DNA of 64,000 bases from an uncultured Actinomycetes bacterium (lineage in GTDB: Bacteria > Actinomycetota > Acidimicrobiia > Acidimicrobiales > RAAP-2): NCBI GenBank assembly GCA_903874965.1, contig CAIQUD010000054.1, positions 1 to 64,000 of the forward strand. Reading direction: 5' to 3'. A model generated the notes under the pieces. That model was not told the DNA's origin. It saw only the letters and a program-made list of their open reading frames with translations, and searched no databases. The stretch's first letter is position 1; every line of letters starts with the position of its first letter. Shown one piece after another: positions 17,133-25,944 of the stretch. The translations under genes were made by a program, and so were the position numbers.

Positions 17133-17932
17133 GGATGCTGGCTCGAGGTGGAGATGACTTCGCCTGACAAGTATGACGAGTAGCCACTGGCGAGAAAGAT
17201 GATCACATTGGCAACTTCCCACGTTTCAGCGCCGCGCCCAAAGAGCTCTCGGCTTCGAAGGAGGTCGAGGCTCTCCTGATCAATGACCTTGTTGAGGAAA
17301 GGGTGCTCCGCCAAGGAGGGAGAAACGGCGTTGATCCGCACATTGTGTTCGGCCGCTTCGGCCGCAGCACAACGCGTCAGCGCCATGACGCCGGCCTTTG
17401 CAGCCGCATAGTGGGCCTGACCAGGCTGCGCCCGCCAACCGAGGACCGACGCATTGTTCACGATGGAACCAGACCCTGCGGCATACATGTGCTTGAGTGC
17501 AGCGCGCATGCACCGAAAGGTCCCGTTGAGGGTCACATCGAGGACCTTGAGCCATTGTTCATCCGTCATGTCGACGAGATTGGTGGTTCCGCCGAGGCCT
17601 GCGTTGTTGACCGCAACGTCAATGCGGCCATACGTCGCAATTGTCTGCCCGTAGAGGTTCGTTACCTCTTCCTCATTAGTGACATCACAAGGAATGCCGA
17701 GAACCTCCACACCAAACTGCGTGCTCAGCTCTGAAGCCGTTTCAGCCGTTCGGCGAGGGTGCGCGTCCGAAACAATGACCGTTGCCCCTTCCTCGAGGCA
17801 ACGCCTTGCAGTGGTCTGACCAATGCCGGTCCCAGCTGAGGCCGTAATCACGACAACCTTGCCGTCCAAGAGGTGGTGTCCCCCCGTTTCGGGTGGAACA
17901 GGTGTTGAGGACGTTTTCTTCGTCAAGCTCAT
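17129..17932 (-). CDS. ipdF: Short-chain dehydrogenase, IpdF-like
   Basis: A 267-residue SDR. It has the cofactor motif TASAGTGIG, NNAGLGG, a catalytic serine in NNASVLGWRAQ and the YAAAK active site. The C-terminus SGEVISTSSQHP and the ASVLGWRAQ segment match mycobacterial Rv3559c/IpdF, a hydroxy-HIP-CoA reductase of steroid ring catabolism. The start is the ATG at 17932 with GAGGAG ten bases upstream. It sits between the FadE30-like and FadD3-like genes, as in the KstR2 regulon of actinobacteria. The order and high likeness make the steroid assignment plausible. Confidence 0.87.
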   Translation of the reverse strand: MSLTKKTSSTPVPPETGGHHLLDGKVVVITASAGTGIGQTTARRCLEEGATVIVSDAHPRRTAETASELSTQFGVEVLGIPCDVTNEEEVTNLYGQTIATYGRIDVAVNNAGLGGTTNLVDMTDEQWLKVLDVTLNGTFRCMRAALKHMYAAGSGSIVNNASVLGWRAQPGQAHYAAAKAGVMALTRCAAAEAAEHNVRINAVSPSLAEHPFLNKVIDQESLDLLRSRELFGRGAETWEVANVIIFLASGYSSYLSGEVISTSSQHP

Positions 17933-17954
17933 GAGTGACTAGCTCCTCAGTAGG

Positions 17955-19145
17955 TCAAGCAAGTGGAAGGGGTTTTGGTTCTGGTGGCAGTCCGAGGACT
18001 CGCTCGCCAATGATGTTTCGCTGAATCTGATTGGAGCCACCGTAGATGGTCTCAGAGCGGGAGAAGAGGAACGTCCGATGAAAGGCATCGAGGTCATAGT
18101 CCTGACCAACAACGAGCGCCGAGACGCCGTCAACGTCCATCATGAGTTCACCGAGGTTCCGATGCCACGTGGCCCAGAACAACTTTGAAATTGAGGCTTC
18201 CGGAGGGGCCGCTGGCCCGTCGACGCCCGTAAGCGACCGGATCGTATTCATCCGAAGGATCTCCAGCTCGACGAAGGTGCGAGCGAGTCGTTGGCGCCAG
18301 ACTGGATCAGTCGTCAAGCCTCGTTCGGTCGCTCGCTCAACCACTGCGTCAAATTCCCGGCGAAATCCCAAGAGGTGACCGAGCAGGCCCACACCCCGCT
18401 CGAACGACAATGTTGCGAGCGCCACGGGCCAACCCTGCCCGGGCTCGCCAACAACGAGATCTGCCTTGGTTCGCGCTTCGGTGAAGAAGACCTCATTGAA
18501 TTCTGAGGTCTTGGTCAACTGCTGAATGGGCCGGACCTCAATGCCTGGCTGATCCATTGGGACGAGAAGGTAACTCAGACCTTTGTGGCGAACACTTCCC
18601 ACTTCGGTCCGAGCGACGACGAAACACCAGTCCGACTGATGAGCAAGCGAGGTCCAGACTTTTTGCCCACTGATCACCCATTCATCGCCGTCGAGATATG
18701 CCTTGGTCGCAACATTCGCCAGATCCGATCCTGCATTCGGCTCGGAGTACCCCTGACACCAAAGCTCAGTCCCCGCAATGATGGGTGGGAGAAATCTTGC
18801 TTGTTGCTCTGGTGTCCCGAAGTGAATCAGCGTTGGTCCGAGCAAACCTTCACCGAGGATTGAAACCCGACCTGGGGCTTTGGCTCTGGCGTACTCTTCG
18901 GCGAAGATGACCTGCTCGTCCATCGATGCGCCGCGTCCACCAAAGGTGGTGGGCCATCCAATGCAGGTCCATCCACCTCGAGCGAGTTCAAGTTCCCATG
19001 CTTGTCGAACCTCGAAACCAAAGGTTTCGTCACCTGAACCTCCGCGACCTCCGAGCGCTGCGAACTCGCCGACGTTGTGCTCAGCCATCCATTGAGCTAC
19101 TTCTTCGCGAAAGAGCGCTTGGTCAACCGAGTCAGTCATGGCCAT
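17955..19145 (-). CDS. fadE30: Acyl-CoA dehydrogenase, FadE30-like
   Basis: An acyl-CoA dehydrogenase of about 396 residues. GWPTTFGGRGASMDEQVIFA, QGYSEPNAGSDLA and the C-terminal SETIYGGSNQIQRNIIGERVLGLP are typical of the family. In Mycobacterium the HIP-CoA dehydrogenase gene fadE30 is adjacent to ipdF and fadD3, exactly the arrangement here. ATG at 19145 or 19139 begins the conserved protein; 19145 lies eight bases after a TACGCT -10, so the transcript has almost no leader. The track start at 19199 would overlap msrB and is not supported. It is the first gene of the operon. Confidence 0.87.
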   Translation of the reverse strand: MAMTDSVDQALFREEVAQWMAEHNVGEFAALGGRGGSGDETFGFEVRQAWELELARGGWTCIGWPTTFGGRGASMDEQVIFAEEYARAKAPGRVSILGEGLLGPTLIHFGTPEQQARFLPPIIAGTELWCQGYSEPNAGSDLANVATKAYLDGDEWVISGQKVWTSLAHQSDWCFVVARTEVGSVRHKGLSYLLVPMDQPGIEVRPIQQLTKTSEFNEVFFTEARTKADLVVGEPGQGWPVALATLSFERGVGLLGHLLGFRREFDAVVERATERGLTTDPVWRQRLARTFVELEILRMNTIRSLTGVDGPAAPPEASISKLFWATWHRNLGELMMDVDGVSALVVGQDYDLDAFHRTFLFSRSETIYGGSNQIQRNIIGERVLGLPPEPKPLPLA

Positions 19146-19152
19146 GGACAGG

Positions 19153-19159
19153 TAGCGTA
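19153..19159. promoter_or_regulatory. Shared symmetric -10 (TAGCGTA) for divergent fadE30-like operon and msrB
   Basis: The same heptamer seen at 10580-10586 recurs here. The minus-strand TACGCT is eight bases from the fadE30 ATG at 19145. The plus-strand TAGCGT would give msrB a leader of about 33 bases containing its ribosome-binding site. Confidence 0.55.
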
Positions 19160-19197
19160 CCGACATTGAAGCAACCTGAGCCAAGTGAGGGGTCATC

Positions 19198-19605
19198 ATG
19201 GATCGTGAACCAATGGAACGGACTGATGCTGAGTGGCGCGAGCTCCTGTCGCCAGAGCGCTACGCGGTGCTTCGCGAGGCCGGAACTGAGCGTCCAGGAA
19301 CCGGCGAACTGCTCTATATGAACGACGAAGGCACCTACGTCTGTGGTGGATGTGGGACCGCATTGTTTACCAGTGAAGGCAAGTTTGACTCCGGTTGCGG
19401 TTGGCCGTCATTTGACCGAGCCATAGGACCCGACCCAGTCACGACTCGTGAAGACAGGTCCCATGGCACGATCAGAACCGAGATTCTGTGCACCGCTTGC
19501 GGCGGACACCTCGGCCATGTCTTTAATGACGGTCCGACCGAAACCGGGCTTCGCTACTGCGTGAATTCACTTTCCATTGACTTCGAACCGCAAAGCAAAA
19601 GCTAG
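19198..19605 (+). CDS. msrB: Peptide methionine (R)-S-oxide reductase
   Basis: A 135-residue MsrB. Two zinc-binding CxxC pairs (CGGC and CTAC), the CGWPSFDRAI segment and the catalytic cysteine in RYCVNS, here near residue 121, are all present. It reduces the R-epimer of methionine sulfoxide in oxidised proteins. The ATG has GAGGGG five bases upstream, so unlike many neighbours this gene is leadered. It is divergent from the fadE30-like gene. Confidence 0.96.
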   Translation: MDREPMERTDAEWRELLSPERYAVLREAGTERPGTGELLYMNDEGTYVCGGCGTALFTSEGKFDSGCGWPSFDRAIGPDPVTTREDRSHGTIRTEILCTACGGHLGHVFNDGPTETGLRYCVNSLSIDFEPQSKS

Positions 19606-19619
19606 GTAGTCGAAGCTGA

Positions 19620-20012
19620 TCAGAAGGGGTCTGATTCCACCGCCTCCTCAGGCGTTCGAGCGTGGCGGGACACCTCTGCGGTCGCAAAACGAAGTGAAGG
19701 CCCAAGATCTTCAGCAGTCAGTTCAACCTTGCTGCGACGGTGGCCCTCGTCGTCGGTCCAACTCCGTTGCACCAAGCGGCCAGTGGCCAAGATGCGCGTT
19801 CCCTTGGTCAGCGTGAGTGCAGCATTTTCGGCAAGTTCACGGAAACACACAACGTCAAAAAACGAGGTCTCTTCCTCCCACGTTTCAGTGGTGGCATTGC
19901 GCCACCTTCGATTGACGGCAACTCCAAGCGTTGTCGTCGCAACGCCGCTCGTCGTGTAGCGAATTTCTGGCTCACGGGTGAGATTGCCTTCAAGGGTGGT
20001 TGTTGCGGACAT
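19620..20012 (-). CDS. ssb: Single-stranded DNA-binding protein (short paralogue)
   Basis: A 130-residue OB-fold protein starting MSATTTLEGNLTREPEIRYT, with VAVNRRWRN, FFDVVCFRELAENA and KGTRILATGRLVQRSW as in bacterial SSB. The long Gly/Gln linker of the main SSB is missing; the C-terminal tip ends in ESDPF, a reduced version of the acidic DDIPF partner-binding tip. It may therefore be a secondary SSB, for recombination or repair. A strong GAGGAGG lies six bases before the ATG. It lies 74 bases downstream of ftsX on the same strand. Confidence 0.88.
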   Translation of the reverse strand: MSATTTLEGNLTREPEIRYTTSGVATTTLGVAVNRRWRNATTETWEEETSFFDVVCFRELAENAALTLTKGTRILATGRLVQRSWTDDEGHRRSKVELTAEDLGPSLRFATAEVSRHARTPEEAVESDPF

Positions 20013-20086
20013 TGAATTCCTCCTCAGTTAAGGAGGACAGCGTGCTGACATTGACCGCGCAGAACTTCGCTCAGAACCTGAACGCT

Positions 20087-20974
20087 TTAGACGTCGAGAA
20101 ATCTCCGAATTGCAATGGCAGAGCCAATGGAGCCAATGGTCATCCCGAGAAGGATCACGATGGTTTCGCACCAGAACAGTTGCCAATTGGACAAGAGCAT
20201 CTGATGCAGCAGGCCATCAGGTGACTGGCTCTCCGTTCGGACTCGCCAAAATGCCTCGCCAATCCAGATAAACAGCGCGGCAAGTGCAGAACCAATGAAT
20301 CCCTGGACGAGTCCTTCGAAGATGAACGGCACTCGAATGAACCAGTTCGTCGCTCCAACAAGCTTCATGACGGCAACTTCACGCTTTCTCGCGAAGATCG
20401 CCATGCGGATGGTGTTGAGAATAAGCACCGCAGACGACAGCAACAGCACCAACGCAACTACCAAAACTGCATACTGTGCGGTCGTAATCACCCGTTGAAT
20501 CGTCTTCAAATATTGGATCGGCGCAGTTGGCGAACCGAAGACGCCCGGTTGTCCCGAGAACTTCGCAATCACGAGCTTCGCGTCTTGAGATTCATTCGGG
20601 ATGCAACGAATCGATGACGGAATCTGCTCCGGCTTCAGAACTGAGAGTTCTGTTGCGGTCAAGAGATGCTGAGCTTCTTCATAGTCCTGTGCTTGGGTGC
20701 GGTAGTAGCAACCGTGGACATACGGAAAGGCATCGAGTTGCGTCTGCACCGCAGCGATTTCTTGGGCCGAAGCGCCAGGCTCCATCCAGACCGTGACGAG
20801 CGTTCCTTGCTGCCACTTGATCTCCGCGTTTGAGGCTCCTTGACCAAGGACAAGGCTTGCCCCAACCAAGAACAGAGAAATCATGACGGTGAAAACGGCG
20901 GCCGCAGTCGTGACTCGATTGCGCCAGAGGTTGGTGGTTGTTTCTTTGACGACATACTGCGAGAAGGAGGCCAT
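20087..20974 (-). CDS. ftsX: Cell division protein FtsX
   Basis: A 295-residue membrane protein with four hydrophobic segments: one near residues 20-45, then three between about 170 and 290. A large extracytoplasmic domain lies between TM1 and TM2. The segment FARKREVAVMKLVGATNWFIRVPFIFEG is diagnostic of FtsX. Together with FtsE it forms an ABC-type complex that activates peptidoglycan hydrolases during division. The ATG overlaps the ftsE stop by one base (TAATG), so the two are translationally coupled. Confidence 0.95.
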   Translation of the reverse strand: MASFSQYVVKETTTNLWRNRVTTAAAVFTVMISLFLVGASLVLGQGASNAEIKWQQGTLVTVWMEPGASAQEIAAVQTQLDAFPYVHGCYYRTQAQDYEEAQHLLTATELSVLKPEQIPSSIRCIPNESQDAKLVIAKFSGQPGVFGSPTAPIQYLKTIQRVITTAQYAVLVVALVLLLSSAVLILNTIRMAIFARKREVAVMKLVGATNWFIRVPFIFEGLVQGFIGSALAALFIWIGEAFWRVRTESQSPDGLLHQMLLSNWQLFWCETIVILLGMTIGSIGSAIAIRRFLDV

Positions 20975-21678
20975 TACCGCTGTACTCCGCCATCGCCGTC
21001 AATGCCATAGACACCGCGGTGCTGATCTCGAACCAAGGTGCCGTGGTCGAGTTCAATGACTCGAAGGCGCATTCGGTCGACAAGCGCCTTGTCATGGGTT
21101 GCCATCACGACCGTCGTTCCGGACTTATTGATCCGATCGAGCAGGGACATAATCCCCTCGGAGATCTTGGGGTCCAAGTTTCCCGTTGGCTCATCAGCCA
21201 AGAGAATCAGTGGCCGATTGACGAAGGCTCGGGCAATGGCCACCCGCTGCTGTTCTCCGCCAGAGAGTTCACTCGGGAGATTGTCACGCTTGTGGGCAAG
21301 TCCCACCAATTCAAGAACCTGGGGGACCTGAGCTTCAATCACCGACTTCGGACGGCCAATTACCTCAAGGGCAAAGGCAACGTTCTCAAACACCGTCTTG
21401 TTCTGCAGGAGGCGAAAGTCCTGGAAGACGCATCCGATATTGCGCCGAAGGTAGGGAACGCGCCACTTCGGAAGGTTGACGATGTCTCGTCCTGCTTCCC
21501 AGATCGTTCCTCGATCTGGAAGTTCCTCTCGGAGCAACAGACGAAGGAACGTGGTCTTTCCTGAACCAGAAGAACCAACCAGGAAGACGAACTCACCCTT
21601 CTCGATTTCAAGCGAAACGTCATCAAGAGCAATGGTTCCGTTTTTGTACGTCTTCGTGACGTGGTCGAGCTTGATCAT
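20974..21678 (-). CDS. ftsE: Cell division ATP-binding protein FtsE
   Basis: A 234-residue ABC ATPase with Walker A GSSGSGKT, signature LSGGEQQR, Walker [14 protein letters not shown] and H-loop [21 protein letters not shown] and [20 protein letters not shown] are typical of FtsE. It is the ATPase partner of FtsX. The ATG at 21678 (MIKLDHVTK) is the family start; the track ORF extends eleven residues too far upstream. About 88 bases separate it from prfB upstream. Confidence 0.95.
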   Translation of the reverse strand: MIKLDHVTKTYKNGTIALDDVSLEIEKGEFVFLVGSSGSGKTTFLRLLLREELPDRGTIWEAGRDIVNLPKWRVPYLRRNIGCVFQDFRLLQNKTVFENVAFALEVIGRPKSVIEAQVPQVLELVGLAHKRDNLPSELSGGEQQRVAIARAFVNRPLILLADEPTGNLDPKISEGIMSLLDRINKSGTTVVMATHDKALVDRMRLRVIELDHGTLVRDQHRGVYGIDGDGGVQR

Positions 21679-21766
21679 GATTTCAGGTCGCCAAAGCGCC
21701 CCGATGGGCACGAAGAGCGTTCTCCCAGCCTACTGTCAGCCCCTCTGCAAATCATGGAGCCCACCA

Positions 21767-22915
21767 CTAACTCGTTGCCTGCCGTTGTCGTCGAAGTTCT
21801 GCTTCCATGAAGGCATCGAGATCCCCGTCGAGCACTGCATCGACGTTTCCGGTCTCTTCATTCGTCCGAAGATCCTTCACCAATTGATACGGGGCCATCA
21901 CGTAGGAACGGATCTGGTTGCCCCAGGCATTTTCTGTTCGTTTACCCGACAGGGCGTCCAACTCCGCTTGGCGCTCTGCTCGTTGGAGCTCTGCAAGTTT
22001 GTTGGCAAGAATCTGCATCGCACGAGCCTTGTTTTGGTGTTGACTCCGCTCGTTCTGACAAGAGACCACCACTCCCGAAGGAAGGTGGGTAAGGCGAACT
22101 GCAGAGTCGGTCTTATTGATGTGCTGACCACCCGCACCTGACGCTCGATAGGTGTCGATCCTCAAGTCCTTTTCGTCAATTTCAATTTCGCTGACATCTT
22201 CAAGGAATGGCGTGACATCAATTGACGCAAAACTGGTCTGACGGCGGTGCTGCGAGTCAAACGGTGACATCCGGACAAGCCGATGCACGCCCCGCTCTGC
22301 AGCCATCAAGCCATAGGCAAAGCGCCCCTTCACAATGAAGGTTGCCGAGAGGAGGCCTGCCTCTCCCCCTTCAGTGGCTTCATCCAGTTCGACGGAGAAC
22401 CCGCGGCGCTCCGCCCAACGTTGATACATCCGAAGGAGCATTTCTGCCCAGTCCTGCGCATCGGTTCCACCAGCTCCTGCATGCACTTCGCAGATGGCGT
22501 CGTACTCGTCGTAGGCGCCGGCGAACAAACTCCGAAGCTCGAGCCCTGACAGTTGACGCTCGAGATCAGCGACGGTTGAGGAAAACTCAGCCTCGAGCGA
22601 CTGGTCAGCGTCGCCGCTGGCCTGTGCCTCGGCAATGAGATCACGCAGCACTTCTGCATCTTCGAGTGCGCTTTTGAGGCCTGCAAAGGCATCCAGATCA
22701 GCATTCACCCGGCCAAGCTCAGTCGTCGTTGCTCGAGCAGCATCGGCGTCATTCCAAAGGTCTGGCTTGGAGGCCAACTCGTCGAGCTCCGCCTTCCGGA
22801 CTTCCTGTGCCTCGATTCCGAGGTAGCTCCTTGCCTCGGCAAGCCGTCCAATGAGCTCCTGGAGCACTGCTCCTGAGTCCCGGACGACCGCCTGGCTATC
22901 GACCGGCTGCGCCAT
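21767..22915 (-). CDS. prfB: Peptide chain release factor 2
   Basis: A 382-residue class I release factor. The SPF anticodon-like tripeptide (RMSPFDSQHRRQTSF) marks RF2, which reads UGA and UAA. The catalytic GGQ is in GAGGQHINKTDSAVRLTH. The frame is continuous, so the programmed frameshift of the E. coli gene is absent, as in other actinobacteria. ATG at 22915 (MAQPVDSQ) is used; it lies 20 bases inside the 3' end of secA. The next gene downstream, ftsE, follows the common prfB-ftsE-ftsX order. Confidence 0.95.
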   Translation of the reverse strand: MAQPVDSQAVVRDSGAVLQELIGRLAEARSYLGIEAQEVRKAELDELASKPDLWNDADAARATTTELGRVNADLDAFAGLKSALEDAEVLRDLIAEAQASGDADQSLEAEFSSTVADLERQLSGLELRSLFAGAYDEYDAICEVHAGAGGTDAQDWAEMLLRMYQRWAERRGFSVELDEATEGGEAGLLSATFIVKGRFAYGLMAAERGVHRLVRMSPFDSQHRRQTSFASIDVTPFLEDVSEIEIDEKDLRIDTYRASGAGGQHINKTDSAVRLTHLPSGVVVSCQNERSQHQNKARAMQILANKLAELQRAERQAELDALSGKRTENAWGNQIRSYVMAPYQLVKDLRTNEETGNVDAVLDGDLDAFMEAELRRQRQATS

Positions 22916-25637
22916 GGCAGAACTTGTACTTCCGGCCGCTACCGCAGTAGCAGGGTTCATTGCGGCCGATCTTGTCCTCGGGAGTCTTCACGACCGGCTG
23001 CAACACTTCACCGAAGTTGGCCTGGCCTGCTGGACTTTGCGCCTCAGTGCCATCGACAAGTTGTCCACGATCTGGAGCCAAATTGGCAAGGTACGACGAG
23101 TCAGGAACCGGCTCTTCAGCTGCGGCATACACCGCTCGATTCATGTCGACCTCATTTGCCTCTTGCGGCGCAGCTTCGATGTGCAAGACATAGCGGAGGT
23201 AGTCATCGTCGATGTTGTCGATCATGCTGCCGAACATTGAGAAACCTTCTCGTTGCCAGGCAACAAGGGGATCTTGCTGCGCAACCGCGCGGAGATTGAT
23301 GCCCTCTCGCAAGTAGTCCATTTCGGCAAGGTGTTCTTGCCAACGCTGGTCGATGATCTGCAACATCACATCGCGCTCAACCGCACGTGCCGTCTCGACG
23401 CCACCAGGAAGGCTTTCTGCGTGGTGCTCGTAGTAATCGAGTGCTTCTTCGACTGCCGAGTCAATGACTTGCGCTTGACTGGTCGCCTTGCCCAAATCCT
23501 CAACGGTGAACCGAGTTGGGTAGTACTGGTGCAACTCAACCAGCAACTGCTCCAAGTCCCAGCTTTCTGGATAATCACCAGGGCAGCACTGCTTGACGAG
23601 CGCCTCGACCGTCTCAGAGAGCAGTTCTGTGGTTCGCTCTTCTAAGTCCTCGCCGTCCATGATCCGGATACGCCAGGCGTAAATCACCTTGCGCTGCTCG
23701 TTCATGACGGCGTCGTACTTGAGCACGTCTTTACGAATCTCGGCGTTTCGCCCTTCGACGGTGTTCTGTGCCCGCTCGATCGCCTTGGTGACCATTTTCG
23801 CTTCAATTGGCTGATCGTCTGGGAGTGTCCGACCCATCACCCAACTGAGTGCTCCAGTTGCGAAGAGCCGGAGAAGATCATCTTCGAGGCTCAAGAAGAA
23901 ACGACTTTCGCCGGGGTCGGCTTGTCGACCGGCGCGTCCCCGCAACTGGTTGTCGATCCGTCGAGATTCGTGTCGCTCTGAACCGAGGACGTACAGCCCA
24001 CCAGCGGCTCTCACCTGATCGGCTTCAGCTGCACACTGGATGCGAATTCGCTCCAAGGTCTGGCTCAACTGAGCCTGGCCCTCTTCGCTTTCGAGCGAGA
24101 GCCCATTCGAGAGCACTTCGCGTTGGGCCAGAAGCTCGGCATTTCCACCGAGGACAATGTCGACACCACGACCAGCCATATTGGTGGCAACGGTGACGGC
24201 ACCGAGGCGCCCAGCTTGGGCGACCACTTCTGCCTCTCGGAAGTGCTGCTTCGCGTTGAGGACCTCGTGGGGAATTCCCCGCTTCGTCATCATGTCGGAG
24301 AGAATTTCCGATTTCGCAACCGACGCAGTTCCAACCAAGACCGGCTGACCCTTCTCGCGGCGCTCCACGATGTCATCAATGATTGCGTTGAACTTGGCCT
24401 GTTCGTTCTTAAAAATGACGTCTGGCTGGTCGATCCGCTGCGAGGGACGGTTTGTTGGGATTGGCACGACGGCAAGGTTGTACGTCGAACCGAATTCTCC
24501 AGCTTCGGTCTCGGCCGTTCCCGTCATTCCTGCGAGCTTCTCGTACATCTTGAAGTAATTCTGCAGCGTGACGGTTGCCCACGTGTGATTCTCGTCATTG
24601 ACGCGAACGCGTTCTTTGGCTTCAACCGCCTGGTGAAGACCATCAGACCAACGGCGTCCTTCGAGCGTCCGACCCGTGTTCTCATCAACAATGAGGACTT
24701 CACCGTTGGCAACGAGGTAGTCCTTGTCTCGGTGATACAACTCTTTGGCTCGAAGTGCCTGGGTGAGCTGATGGACGTAGTTGGTCGAAACCGCTTCGTA
24801 CATATTCTCAACGCCGAGCGCTCGCTCGACCTTGGCAATACCTTCATCGGTCGGAACGACGGTCTTCTTCTCTTCGTCGACTTCGTAGTCAACCTCGTTG
24901 AGGAGGGTCCGAGCAATCGAGGCGAATTGCCCGTAGAGCTTTGCGGTTTCTGAGGCAGGACCGGAAATAATCAGTGGCGTCCGTGCCTCGTCAATGAGAA
25001 TTGAGTCAACTTCGTCGACAATGGCGAAATGGTGCCCTCGTTGCACCATGGCATCCTTGCTTCGAGCCATGTTGTCGCGGAGATAGTCGAAGCCAAGTTC
25101 AGTATTGGTTCCGTAGGTGATGTCGCAGGCATAGGCCTCACGCTTTGCCTCGGCATTAACAATGTCTGGTCCTACCCGACCGACGGTCAGTCCGAGGAAC
25201 TGGTGAAGCCGCCCCATCCATTGACTGTCTCGTGTTGCAAGGTAGTCATTCACCGTGACGAGGTGGACACCTTTGCCGGCTAACGCGTTGAGGTAGACGG
25301 GAAGGGTCGAAACGAGGGTCTTTCCTTCACCAGTCTTCATTTCCGGGATCCACCCGAAGTGCAGGGCCATGCCACCCATGAGTTGAACATCGAAGGGACG
25401 TTGCCCAAGGACGCGCCATGCACCCTCTCGGACAACGGCATATGCCTCGACGAGGAGGTCGTCAAGCGTCTCTCCTTGTTCGAGGCGCTCACGAAATTCC
25501 GTGGTTTTGGCGCGCAGTTCTTCGTCAGACAACGCCTCCATTGCGGGCTCAAGGGCATTGATCAGCGGGACGATTTCCTGAAGACGACGGACCTTCTTGC
25601 CTTCACCGGCGCGCAGAACTTTTGAGAGAACACTCAT
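22896..25637 (-). CDS. secA: Preprotein translocase ATPase SecA
   Basis: A 913-residue SecA motor for Sec-dependent export. It has the DEAD-like Walker A MKTGEGKT, DEVDSILIDEARTPL, the nucleotide-binding GRGVDIVLGG and a GRAGRQADPG segment. The C-terminal zinc-binding SEC-C motif CYCGSGRKYKFCHG is present. The ATG at 25637 is preceded by GGAGG (three-base spacing), which also overlaps the space after a TAGGAT -10. It appears to be the first gene of the secA-prfB-ftsE-ftsX-ssb set. Confidence 0.97.
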   Translation of the reverse strand: MSVLSKVLRAGEGKKVRRLQEIVPLINALEPAMEALSDEELRAKTTEFRERLEQGETLDDLLVEAYAVVREGAWRVLGQRPFDVQLMGGMALHFGWIPEMKTGEGKTLVSTLPVYLNALAGKGVHLVTVNDYLATRDSQWMGRLHQFLGLTVGRVGPDIVNAEAKREAYACDITYGTNTELGFDYLRDNMARSKDAMVQRGHHFAIVDEVDSILIDEARTPLIISGPASETAKLYGQFASIARTLLNEVDYEVDEEKKTVVPTDEGIAKVERALGVENMYEAVSTNYVHQLTQALRAKELYHRDKDYLVANGEVLIVDENTGRTLEGRRWSDGLHQAVEAKERVRVNDENHTWATVTLQNYFKMYEKLAGMTGTAETEAGEFGSTYNLAVVPIPTNRPSQRIDQPDVIFKNEQAKFNAIIDDIVERREKGQPVLVGTASVAKSEILSDMMTKRGIPHEVLNAKQHFREAEVVAQAGRLGAVTVATNMAGRGVDIVLGGNAELLAQREVLSNGLSLESEEGQAQLSQTLERIRIQCAAEADQVRAAGGLYVLGSERHESRRIDNQLRGRAGRQADPGESRFFLSLEDDLLRLFATGALSWVMGRTLPDDQPIEAKMVTKAIERAQNTVEGRNAEIRKDVLKYDAVMNEQRKVIYAWRIRIMDGEDLEERTTELLSETVEALVKQCCPGDYPESWDLEQLLVELHQYYPTRFTVEDLGKATSQAQVIDSAVEEALDYYEHHAESLPGGVETARAVERDVMLQIIDQRWQEHLAEMDYLREGINLRAVAQQDPLVAWQREGFSMFGSMIDNIDDDYLRYVLHIEAAPQEANEVDMNRAVYAAAEEPVPDSSYLANLAPDRGQLVDGTEAQSPAGQANFGEVLQPVVKTPEDKIGRNEPCYCGSGRKYKFCHGAAGR

Positions 25638-25944
25638 GGTCCTCCAATCCTACCGGCTGGGTTTCAGAACGGGGATCGCTCAACCTGAAGATGGTTGCGT
25701 GCGGCTGACCTGGTCTTTGACCCCACACTCGCCTGCTGCAGGATTTCCCGGTTTCAGCATGGCTTGCACCACGACTGACGCCGAGTCCTCACGTCTCAAA
25801 TCGGACCCGGACGGGTGCTCGATCTGGCAGGACTTACCTCTAAACCGCACCATGCTCAGCGACCAAAAGTCGCCTTACGTGGGTCGTTTCGCCTGCGACT
25901 GGCATCGACTTGCAACCACAGACCCGCACGCAACCGAGAAAAGT
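25638..25944. other. Non-coding stretch between secA start and MFS gene
   Basis: About 307 bases without a convincing gene. A short minus-strand frame of about 57 codons (from an ATG near 25853) and the plus-strand track ORF 25597-26583 show no family features. The secA promoter -10 (TAGGAT) lies at its left edge. hpf/raiA, often upstream of secA in actinobacteria, is not found. No riboswitch or known RNA motif could be recognised by eye. Confidence 0.5.
25647..25652 (-). promoter_or_regulatory. -10 element for secA
   Basis: The minus-strand TAGGAT is followed by nine bases (TGGAGGACC) and the secA ATG, so the predicted leader is only a few bases and barely includes a ribosome-binding site. 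Confidence 0.5.

Noticed and set aside
22800-22915. Programmed frameshift in prfB
   Set aside because: The RF2 frame is continuous from the start codon through the GGQ motif with no internal stop.
25820-25860. GGTGCGG and GAGGTAAGTCC on the minus strand, resembling RNase P RNA segments
   Set aside because: Other conserved RNase P segments (such as ACAGAAA) are missing and the gap is too short for the full RNA.
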